Of a stretch of 8,243 nucleotides of DNA, positions 1 to 5,342 are shown piece by piece. The notes below the pieces were generated by a model. The model was not told the DNA's origin. It worked only from the letters and a program-made list of their open reading frames with translations, and made no database searches. Numbering within the stretch: the first letter of the stretch is position 1; the number at the start of each line of letters is the position of its first letter. The stretch covers positions 1 to 8,243 of the forward strand of contig JANXTD010000656.1 of assembly GCA_025352585.1 (NCBI GenBank). The letters are read 5' to 3'. A program made the position numbers and the translations under genes. Origin of the DNA: Fimbriiglobus sp. Lineage in GTDB: Bacteria > Planctomycetota > Planctomycetia > Gemmatales > Gemmataceae.

Positions 1-261
1 ATCGAGGAGGACGTGCCGCCGCCGGACGACGACGAGGAGGACGCCGGCACGAAGAAGTCGCACCTCGAGGCCAAGCGGGCCGTCCGCGGCCGGCTCGCAC
101 TTGAAGCGGTCCACGACGCCTTCGGCCTGCACATGCCGCGCAGCGGGGCTGGCGTCGCGCCGTCGGGCTACCGGCCGCGCCCCGCGTCGGCGGTCGTGCC
201 TGAGGCCCGTGAGCGCGAAACAGCAGTCGCGAAACTCGACGGCATGGAAGACATCCTCGTC
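1..261 (+). pseudogene. Inverted partial copy of aspartate kinase (end of second ACT domain, linker, start of third ACT domain)
   Basis: Read in frame from base 1, this stretch encodes 87 residues matching residues 387-473 of the minus-strand aspartate kinase in this same window, with only two differences (Asp/Glu swaps in the acidic tract). At DNA level it aligns without gaps to the reverse complement of 579-839 at 238 of 261 positions, and all 23 mismatches are at third codon positions. The frame stays open past 261 to a stop at 568-570, but after base 261 it only reads the antisense of the other copy, so homology to aspartate kinase ends abruptly in the middle of the protein. The left end runs off the window, so the kinase domain may or may not lie further left. 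It is either a broken second lysC or the edge of a contig in which two strain haplotypes were joined head to head. The homology is certain; the biological reality of the junction is not. Confidence 0.85.
1..261 (+). repeat. Left arm of a 261-bp inverted repeat
   Basis: This arm pairs base for base with 839-579 read on the opposite strand, without gaps, at 91.2% identity. It may continue beyond the left edge of the window. The arm ends sharply: base 261 matches and the sequence from 262 onward has no resemblance to the partner sequence beyond base 579. Confidence 0.93.
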
Positions 262-1997
262 CGCGCGACGCCGGTGTGCGACCGCATCCCGACGCCCAGC
301 ACGAACAGCACGGCGACCTCGGCGTCCCCCACGACGCGGCAACTCGGGTCGATCGACCGCGCCACGTCTTGCGTCCGCTTCAACGCCTTCGGCAGGTCGG
401 CCCGCGGCACCGTGAACGACAACTCGGCCTTGCCGACGCTGGTGATGTTCTGCACGATCATATCGACCAGGATGCCGCCGGTGGCGACGGCGTTGAAGAC
501 CGTCGAGCAGTGGCCCGGCCGGTCGGGCAGGTCGAAAATCGTCACGCGGCTCTGGTCGCTGCTCAAGTGAACGCCGCTGACGAGGATGTCCTCCATGCCG
601 TCGAGCTTGGCGACCGCTGTCTCGCGCTCGCGGGCCTCGGGCACGACCGCCGACGCCGGGCGCGGCCGGTAGCCCGACGGCGCGACGCCGGCCCCGCTGC
701 GCGGCATGTGCAGCCCGAAGGCGTCGTGAACGGCCTCCAGCGCAAGCCGGCCGCGAACGGCCCGCTTGGCTTCAAGGTGCGACTTCTTGGTGCCGGCGTC
801 GTCCTCGTCGTCCTCCGGCGGCGGCACGTCCTCTTCGATCAGCACGCTAATCTTGATGTCGCCGGTGGTGATCATCTTCATGTTGATGCCGTTGGCCGCG
901 AGCGCCGCGAACATCTTCTCGGCGACCCCGGCGACGTGCCGCATCCCCGCGCCGACGACGGAGACCTTGCTGACGCGCTCGGTCACCGTCATCGTCGCGC
1001 CCAACTCGGTGATGATCGGGTCGAGGGTGTCGGTCGCCTTCTTGAGGTCGCCGTGGATGACCGTGAAGCCGATCGACGCCTTGCCGCCGCTGCCGACGTT
1101 CTGCGCGATCATGTCCACCGGCACGTTGACTTGGGCCAGCGCCGCGAACACGGCGCGACTGACGCCGGGCCGGTCGGGCAGGGCGTCGAGGACGATGCGC
1201 GCCTCGTTGACCGCGAGTGCCGCGCCGCAGACTGGCACCTCGCGCATCCACGGCTCCTCGCCGACGACCCACGTCCCCACCTCCGAAGTCGCGGCGTGGC
1301 GCACCATCAGCGGCACGTTAAACTTTTTGGCGAACTCGATCGACCGCGAGTGCATGACCCCCGCCCCCATGCTCGCCATCTCCAACATCTCGTCGTAGCT
1401 GATGACATCGACCTTGATCGCCTTGCGGACGATCCGCGGGTCGGTCGTGTAGACGCCGTTCACGTCGGTGTAGATCTCGCAGCGCACGTCGAACCCGGCC
1501 AGCTTGATCGCCGCCGCGACCGCCACCGCCGTCGTGTCGGAGCCGCCGCGGCCGAGGGTCGTGATGTCGTACTTCTCGTCGATCCCCTGGAAGCCTGCGA
1601 CGACCGCGATCGACCCGCCGTCGAGGGCCTCGCGCAGCTTGGCCGTCTCGATCGACTTGATGCGGGCTTTGAGGTGCGAGCTGTCGGTGACGATGCCGAG
1701 CTGCGGCCCCGTGAAGCTGATCGCCTTGGCACCCAACGCGTGAATCGCGATCGCCATGCAGGCGATGGAGACTTGCTCGCCGGTCGCCAGCAGCATCGCC
1801 ATTTCGCGGGCCGGCGGGTTGCGGCTGATCTGCTCCGCGAGGGCCACGAGCGTATCGGTCGTCTTGCCGATGGCGCTGACCACGACGACGACCTGATTGC
1901 CCTCGTTCTGGGCGTCGATGGCGCGCTGGGCGGCCGCGAGAATCTTCTCGGGGGTGGCGACGCTCGACCCGCCGAATTTCTGCACCACGACTGCCAC
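168..1997 (-). CDS. lysC: Aspartate kinase with two ACT-domain pairs, 3' end replaced (authentic sequence to about base 262)
   Basis: Aspartokinase phosphorylates L-aspartate with ATP, the first step of the Lys/Thr/Met/diaminopimelate pathway, in the cytoplasm. The GTG start (1995-1997) gives the family N-terminus with KFGGSS at residues 7-12. Other kinase signatures are TGEQVS at 72-77, GRGGSDTTA at 149-157 and TDVNGVYTTDPR at 177-188. ACT1 spans about 266-335 and ACT2 starts near 344. ACT2 is interrupted after ISVLIEED by an insertion of about 26 residues, acidic (EDDEDDAG) then basic, before its last helix (ALEAVHDAFGLH). A linker follows to about 465, then ACT3 at about 477-550 and ACT4 from about 555. 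ACT4 stops being recognisable after MRSHTGVAR (residue 579): the last 30 codons are antisense of the inverted copy, so roughly 45-50 native C-terminal residues are missing. Four-ACT enzymes of about 600 residues are known from cyanobacteria. The gene is transcribed divergently from the propeller gene. Which amino acid inhibits it cannot be read from sequence. Confidence 0.93.
   Translation of the reverse strand: MAVVVQKFGGSSVATPEKILAAAQRAIDAQNEGNQVVVVVSAIGKTTDTLVALAEQISRNPPAREMAMLLATGEQVSIACMAIAIHALGAKAISFTGPQLGIVTDSSHLKARIKSIETAKLREALDGGSIAVVAGFQGIDEKYDITTLGRGGSDTTAVAVAAAIKLAGFDVRCEIYTDVNGVYTTDPRIVRKAIKVDVISYDEMLEMASMGAGVMHSRSIEFAKKFNVPLMVRHAATSEVGTWVVGEEPWMREVPVCGAALAVNEARIVLDALPDRPGVSRAVFAALAQVNVPVDMIAQNVGSGGKASIGFTVIHGDLKKATDTLDPIITELGATMTVTERVSKVSVVGAGMRHVAGVAEKMFAALAANGINMKMITTGDIKISVLIEEDVPPPEDDEDDAGTKKSHLEAKRAVRGRLALEAVHDAFGLHMPRSGAGVAPSGYRPRPASAVVPEARERETAVAKLDGMEDILVSGVHLSSDQSRVTIFDLPDRPGHCSTVFNAVATGGILVDMIVQNITSVGKAELSFTVPRADLPKALKRTQDVARSIDPSCRVVGDAEVAVLFVLGVGMRSHTGVARTRMSSMPSSFATAVSRSRASGTTADAGRGR
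579..839 (-). repeat. Right arm of the 261-bp inverted repeat, inside lysC
   Basis: This arm covers codons 387-473 of the intact-looking lysC copy. It is separated from the left arm by 317 bp (262-578), which encode ACT3 and the first part of ACT4. Its homology to the left arm probably continues past 839 into lysC, because the left arm is cut only by the window edge. Confidence 0.93.
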
Positions 1998-2070
1998 GCG
2001 AACACCCCCGCCGGACGCGAACTTGCACGACCCAATCGGGGCTAACCTATGCGCTGGCCCCGGCGGCGGC

Positions 2071-2099
2071 TTGCGGAGTCGGCGGCCCGTGCGTAGGCT
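2071..2099 (+). promoter_or_regulatory. Candidate promoter for the beta-propeller gene
   Basis: A TTGCGG element (2071-2076) and a TAGGCT element (2094-2099) are separated by 17 bp, the usual sigma70 spacing, and lie 48 bp ahead of the proposed ATG at 2147. Each element matches consensus only partly and the surroundings are GC-rich, so the call is weak. The rest of 1998-2146 must also hold the lysC promoter on the other strand; a TAGGTT hexamer (minus strand, 2044-2049) is a possible -10 for it but lacks a convincing -35. Confidence 0.3.
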
Positions 2100-2134
2100 T
2101 GAGTCACCGCCGAAACCGCAACTCCCCCCGAACT

Positions 2135-2138
2135 AGGG
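2135..2138 (+). promoter_or_regulatory. Weak ribosome binding site of the beta-propeller gene
   Basis: AGGG lies 8 bp before ATG 2147. It supports that start over the upstream TTG at 2099, which would bury the signal peptide behind 16 extra residues. Confidence 0.4.
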
Positions 2139-2146
2139 CCAGCCCC

Positions 2147-3406
2147 ATGCGTGCCTGCCTCGCCTCCCTCGTGTTGTTCGCCGCCGCCTGCCCGGCGCTC
2201 GCGGACAACTGGCCGCAGTGGCGCGGCGTCCGCAACGACGGCGTCAGCCCCGAAACCGGCCTGCCGGCGACTTGGGACGCGACCAAGAACGTCTTGCTCA
2301 AGGTGCCGATGCCGGGGCCGGGGGCCTCGACGCCTTGTATCTGGGGGGACCAGATTTTCCTGACCGCCCAGGTCGGCGAAAAGCTCGACCTGCTTTGTGT
2401 GAGCACGGCCGGGAAAGTCCTCTGGACGCGCACGCTCGGCACCGGCGAGGGCAAGTTCCGCGGCGACGAGGGCAACATGGCCTCGGCGTCGTGCAGCACC
2501 GACGGCAAGCTCGTCTACGCCTTCGTCGGCAGCGGCAACCTCGCCGCCTACGACTTCGACGGCAAGCTGGCCTGGGCCGCCGATTGCCAGAAGGAGTTCG
2601 GCAAGTTCAACATCCAGTTCGGCGGCCACTGGACCCCCGTGCTGCACAAGGGCCGGCTCTACGTCTGCCTGATGCACCGCGGCACGCAGCTGATCGTCGC
2701 TTTCGAGGCCGCCACCGGCAAAGTCGCCTGGCAGGCCAAGCGCGTCAGCGACGGCACCGGCGAGTCGCCCGACGTCTATTGCTCGCCGTTCCTGTGGGAG
2801 AAGGGCGAACAGGCCCTGCTGATCGTCCACGGCGACGACTACTGCACCGCGCACAAGCTCGACGACGGCGCGGAAGTCTGGCGCGTCAACGAGTTGAACC
2901 CGAAGGCCGCCTACAACCGCAACTGGCGGGCGGTGTCGTCGCCGCTGGTGACGCCGGACCTGATCGTCATCCCGTCGTGCAAGCAGCACCCGACCGTCGC
3001 CATCCGCCCCGACGGCGCGAAAGGCCTCATCGCCCCCGGCAGTGAGAGCGAGTCGTGGCGCTTCAAGACGACGCCCGACGTGCCGTCGCCGCTGCTGGTC
3101 AACGGCATCGTTTACCTGATGGGCGCGACCGGCAAGATCACCGCGCTCGACGCCAAATCGGGAAAGGAACTGTTCACCGAGGGCGTCACCAACGAGCGTC
3201 ACCGGGCCAACCCCGTCGCCGCCGACGGCAAGGTTTACTTGCTCGGCCGCGAAGGGACGTGCGCCGTGATCAAGGCCGGCGACGCCGCGTTCGAGATGGT
3301 CGCCAAGAACAAGTTGCCCGACACCTTCACCGCGTCGCCGGCCGTCGCCGACGGTCGCATCTACCTGCGCGGCTGGAACACGCTGTGGGTCATCGGCTCG
3401 AAGTGA
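2147..3406 (+). CDS. Exported PQQ-binding-like beta-propeller repeat protein
   Basis: This 419-residue protein starts with a signal peptide: a hydrophobic run at residues 4-15 ending in CPALA, with likely cleavage after Ala19. The mature N-terminus begins DNWPQWRG, the hallmark of a large planctomycete family of PQQ-like (outer-membrane BamB-like) propellers. Blade repeats end in the typical pattern of a small residue, Gly-Lys, and Trp or similar: TAGKVLWTRTLG (88-99), DGKLAWAAD (138-146), TGKVAWQAK (190-198), DGAEVWRVN (240-248) and SGKELFTEG (338-346). The last blade closes with GWNTLWVIG (409-417). I see no catalytic signature, so it is more likely a binding or scaffold protein than a PQQ dehydrogenase. 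ATG at 2147 is preferred over an in-frame TTG at 2099 because it places the signal peptide at the N-terminus and has AGGG 8 bp upstream. The last 17 bp overlap the convergent membrane-protein gene. Its substrate is unknown. Confidence 0.9.
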   Translation: MRACLASLVLFAAACPALADNWPQWRGVRNDGVSPETGLPATWDATKNVLLKVPMPGPGASTPCIWGDQIFLTAQVGEKLDLLCVSTAGKVLWTRTLGTGEGKFRGDEGNMASASCSTDGKLVYAFVGSGNLAAYDFDGKLAWAADCQKEFGKFNIQFGGHWTPVLHKGRLYVCLMHRGTQLIVAFEAATGKVAWQAKRVSDGTGESPDVYCSPFLWEKGEQALLIVHGDDYCTAHKLDDGAEVWRVNELNPKAAYNRNWRAVSSPLVTPDLIVIPSCKQHPTVAIRPDGAKGLIAPGSESESWRFKTTPDVPSPLLVNGIVYLMGATGKITALDAKSGKELFTEGVTNERHRANPVAADGKVYLLGREGTCAVIKAGDAAFEMVAKNKLPDTFTASPAVADGRIYLRGWNTLWVIGSK

Positions 3407-4058
3407 CGCCGCCGAACGCCTTCCAGACGACCTCCGCGACGACGACGTAGGCGTTGCCCCACGCGCCGGCGCGGAAGAACGTCGGCGGCAAACTCGGGTC
3501 GCCGACGAACGGCCGCAGTACCCAGCCGAGTTGGACCGCCACGAAGGCGTACAGGACCAGCCAGCCGCGGGCCGTCGCCAGGTGCCGACGGTTCGCTGCG
3601 ACGAGTGGGGCGTAGTAACGCCGCAACACCCCCTGCGCCGCCACACTGGCGACCAAGAAGACGACGCCGTTGAACGCCGTGGCGCGGTGGTAGTGGCCCG
3701 ACGAGGCGTACCACAGGGCCGTGTACGGGGCCAGCGCCGCCAGCACGACGGCTACCGCCCCTTGCGCCCCGAGGACCGCCCGCAACGCCGCCGGCCAGTC
3801 CTTGCGCAAGCCCAAGACCGTGTTGATGACGAAGAAACTCGGCAGCGCCAGGGCCGTCGTCAGCAGCAACAGCAGTGGCACCTTCACGGCCGAGAAGACG
3901 ATTTGCAACCCGCGGTCCCCGGCCAGGCCGCCGAAGCTGCCCATGACCGCGCCGTATATGCCGCCGCCCACGACGACTGCCACGATTGCCGGGCCGAGGC
4001 GCGCGTCCGCCCCGGCGGGCCGCAGGATCGCCTCGACGGCGCGTTTGAATACGCCCAC
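3390..4058 (-). CDS. Multi-pass membrane protein, paralogue of its upstream neighbour (function unknown)
   Basis: This 222-residue protein has five clear hydrophobic segments, at about residues 22-44, 57-82, 94-116, 127-146 and 165-184, so it should sit in the cytoplasmic membrane. It shares two motifs with the gene just upstream: KVP followed by a hydrophobic stretch and PSFFVINTVLG (59-83), and WVLRPFVGDPSLP (179-191). These fix the two as tandem duplicates. The GTG start at 4056-4058 lies 3 bp after the TGA of the upstream gene, so translation is probably coupled. Its last codons overlap the 3' end of the convergent beta-propeller gene by 17 bp, leaving no room for a conventional terminator. 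I recall similar planctomycete proteins only under uninformative names. There are no recognisable catalytic or transporter signatures. Confidence 0.82.
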   Translation of the reverse strand: MGVFKRAVEAILRPAGADARLGPAIVAVVVGGGIYGAVMGSFGGLAGDRGLQIVFSAVKVPLLLLLTTALALPSFFVINTVLGLRKDWPAALRAVLGAQGAVAVVLAALAPYTALWYASSGHYHRATAFNGVVFLVASVAAQGVLRRYYAPLVAANRRHLATARGWLVLYAFVAVQLGWVLRPFVGDPSLPPTFFRAGAWGNAYVVVAEVVWKAFGGVTSSR

Positions 4059-4061
4059 GGC

Positions 4062-4763
4062 TCAGACCGCCCCGAGCAGGAGCTTGACGGCCCGCGTCAC
4101 GCCCTCGAAGAACGAGCCGTCGCGCGGCCGCAGCCAGGCGAACGGCAACTCCGGCGCGCCGATGAACGGCCGCAGCAGCCACGACATCTGCCCGCCGACC
4201 AGCCCGAACACGGCCATCCAGCCGTAAATCACGGCGTGGCCAGACGGGCGATCGACGACGACGAAGTCTTGCGTTTCGAGACCCCGCGGCGGGGCGAGTT
4301 GCGTGAGGAGCTTGCGCAGGAAGCCGAGGCCGAACGCGCCGGCGAGGGCGAAGACGGCGACGTTGAGCAGCACGACGAAGGGGTAGTTGGCCGTCGTCAC
4401 CGAGAAGAACGCCACGATCGGCCCGAAGGCCGACAGCACCGCCGTCAGCACCGACAGCGCCGCGACGCCGAGCCGCAGCAGGACGCCGAGCCTTAGCCGC
4501 GGCCCCAACAGCGTGTTGAAGACGTACAGCGACGGGAAGGTCACGAGCAGCGTCAGCGCGAACAGTGCCGGCACCTTGAGCGCCCCGGCGAGCGGCTGCC
4601 GCCACTCGACGCCGTCCGGCCGCGCCAGGGCGTAGATGCCCATGCAGACGCCGTACGACGCGGCCAGGAGGGCGTTGACCCGCAGTAAGGGCCAAAGGGG
4701 GACGGGCTCACCGGGGCGGGCGTCGCCGCGTAAGACCCGGTCGAGTTCTCGAAACGCTTGCAC
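4062..4763 (-). CDS. Multi-pass membrane protein, first of a tandem paralogous pair (function unknown)
   Basis: The 233 residues begin with a charged cytoplasm-like stretch of about 25 residues (RELDRVLRGDARPGE), followed by hydrophobic segments near 26-47, 62-83, 95-120, 128-149 and 177-197. The motif KVPALFALTLL at 63-73 leads into PSLYVFNTLLG at 77-87, and SWLLRPFIGAPELP occurs at 194-207. Both recur in the downstream paralogue, the latter just after the last clear membrane segment. The GTG start at 4761-4763 is supported by AAGGAG 8 bp upstream. A candidate promoter lies in the gap to the FHA gene, so this pair may be its own transcription unit. The N-terminal soluble segment and the motif pattern are known to me only from uncharacterised planctomycete proteins, and no function can be assigned. 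Confidence 0.85.
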   Translation of the reverse strand: MQAFRELDRVLRGDARPGEPVPLWPLLRVNALLAASYGVCMGIYALARPDGVEWRQPLAGALKVPALFALTLLVTFPSLYVFNTLLGPRLRLGVLLRLGVAALSVLTAVLSAFGPIVAFFSVTTANYPFVVLLNVAVFALAGAFGLGFLRKLLTQLAPPRGLETQDFVVVDRPSGHAVIYGWMAVFGLVGGQMSWLLRPFIGAPELPFAWLRPRDGSFFEGVTRAVKLLLGAV

Positions 4764-4771
4764 CGGTCACG

Positions 4772-4777
4772 CTCCTT
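4772..4777 (-). promoter_or_regulatory. Strong ribosome binding site for the first membrane protein
   Basis: AAGGAG on the minus strand sits 8 bp before the GTG at 4763. This decides for the GTG start, since no ATG with a comparable site is present nearby. Confidence 0.65.
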
Positions 4778-4797
4778 CACGGGGGGCAGGAGCGGGC

Positions 4798-4825
4798 AGT
4801 GTAGCGTTTTGAGTTTGCGAAGCAA
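4798..4825 (-). promoter_or_regulatory. Candidate sigma70-type promoter for the membrane-protein pair
   Basis: On the minus strand TTGCTT (4820-4825) and TACACT (4798-4803) are 16 bp apart, close to -35/-10 consensus and spacing. They lie in the only clearly AT-richer stretch of the window (about 4800-4860), and the -10 ends about 34 bp before the GTG start. A perfect small palindrome (4814-4826) overlaps the -35 element. Confidence 0.5.
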
Positions 4826-4826
4826 A
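4814..4826. promoter_or_regulatory. Small palindrome overlapping the candidate -35, possible operator
   Basis: TTTGC-GAA-GCAAA is a perfect 5-bp inverted repeat with a 3-bp centre, covering the candidate -35 element of the membrane-protein pair. The position would suit a repressor site, but an arm of 5 bp can occur by chance and no regulator is encoded nearby. Confidence 0.25.
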
Positions 4827-4868
4827 GTCGATTTGGTTTGCGGTGCAGAGTTTGTTCGGTCCGCCGCA

Positions 4869-5312
4869 CTACTTCGGCTTCTTCGGCTTGTCGGGGTAGG
4901 CGTCGGGCAACGCGTTGAGCCGCAGCGGCGGGCTGCGCGGGTCGAGCGGCTTCTCGTCGGGGCCGTCGTCCTCGGCGTCCGGGCCAGCGGGGTCGGCCGC
5001 GTCGGGGCGATCCTCCGAGTCGTCCGGCACGTCGCCGAATTTCAACTGGTAGCGAAAGGCCGCGATCGCCAACAGGTCGTTGGGCAGCAGCGCCGCCCGC
5101 CGGACGCGCTGGCCGTTGACGCGGGTGCCGTTGGTGCTGCCCAGGTCGCGCAGCAGGATCAGGCCGTCGGTCTTCACTAACAGGCAGTGCAGCTTCGACA
5201 CGCTCTTGTGGTCGAAGCGCACGTCGCAGTCCTCGGTGCGGCCGACGAGGGTCACGTCCTTTGTGAGGGCGACCGGCGGGGCGTCGGCGATCGGCACGAG
5301 GCGGGCTGGCAT
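4869..5312 (-). CDS. Small FHA-domain protein with acidic, proline-rich tail
   Basis: The protein has 147 residues. Residues 1-95 form one forkhead-associated domain, a phosphothreonine-peptide binding module: LVGRTEDCDVRF at 22-33, SKLHC at 39-43, and STNGTRVNG at 59-67. The residues expected to hold phosphopeptide (Arg25, Ser39, Thr60 with Asn61) and the structural His42 are all present, so binding ability looks intact. After the domain comes a disordered tail rich in Asp, Pro and Ala (94-130) ending in a lysine-proline stretch (141-147). It has no signal peptide or membrane segment, so it is probably cytoplasmic. The ATG at 5310-5312 has GGAG 6 bp upstream. It lies 30 bp after the lipoprotein gene and is likely co-transcribed with it. 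No Ser/Thr kinase is encoded in the window, so its phosphorylated partner is unknown. Confidence 0.92.
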   Translation of the reverse strand: MPARLVPIADAPPVALTKDVTLVGRTEDCDVRFDHKSVSKLHCLLVKTDGLILLRDLGSTNGTRVNGQRVRRAALLPNDLLAIAAFRYQLKFGDVPDDSEDRPDAADPAGPDAEDDGPDEKPLDPRSPPLRLNALPDAYPDKPKKPK

Positions 5313-5318
5313 CGGAAT

Positions 5319-5322
5319 CTCC
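5319..5322 (-). promoter_or_regulatory. Ribosome binding site of the FHA gene
   Basis: GGAG on the minus strand lies 6 bp before ATG 5312. The context GGAGATTC-G upstream of the start is nearly the same as that ahead of kdsA. Confidence 0.5.
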
Positions 5323-5342
5323 GCCTGGGGAATCGCCGGGAG

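Noticed and set aside
262..570. Continuation of the + strand lysC fragment as a genuine gene to the stop at 570
   Set aside because: From 262 on, the frame reads only the antisense of ACT3/ACT4 of the other copy, so it is not meaningful protein sequence.
276..2045. 589-residue open frame on the + strand across lysC
   Set aside because: It is antisense to a gene with full aspartokinase motifs. Its translation is Asp/Arg/His/Leu-rich without any domain, as expected for an open antisense frame at high GC.
2099..2146. TTG start giving a longer beta-propeller protein
   Set aside because: It would put 16 Arg/Asn/Pro-rich residues before a clear signal peptide, and it overlaps the candidate -10 element.
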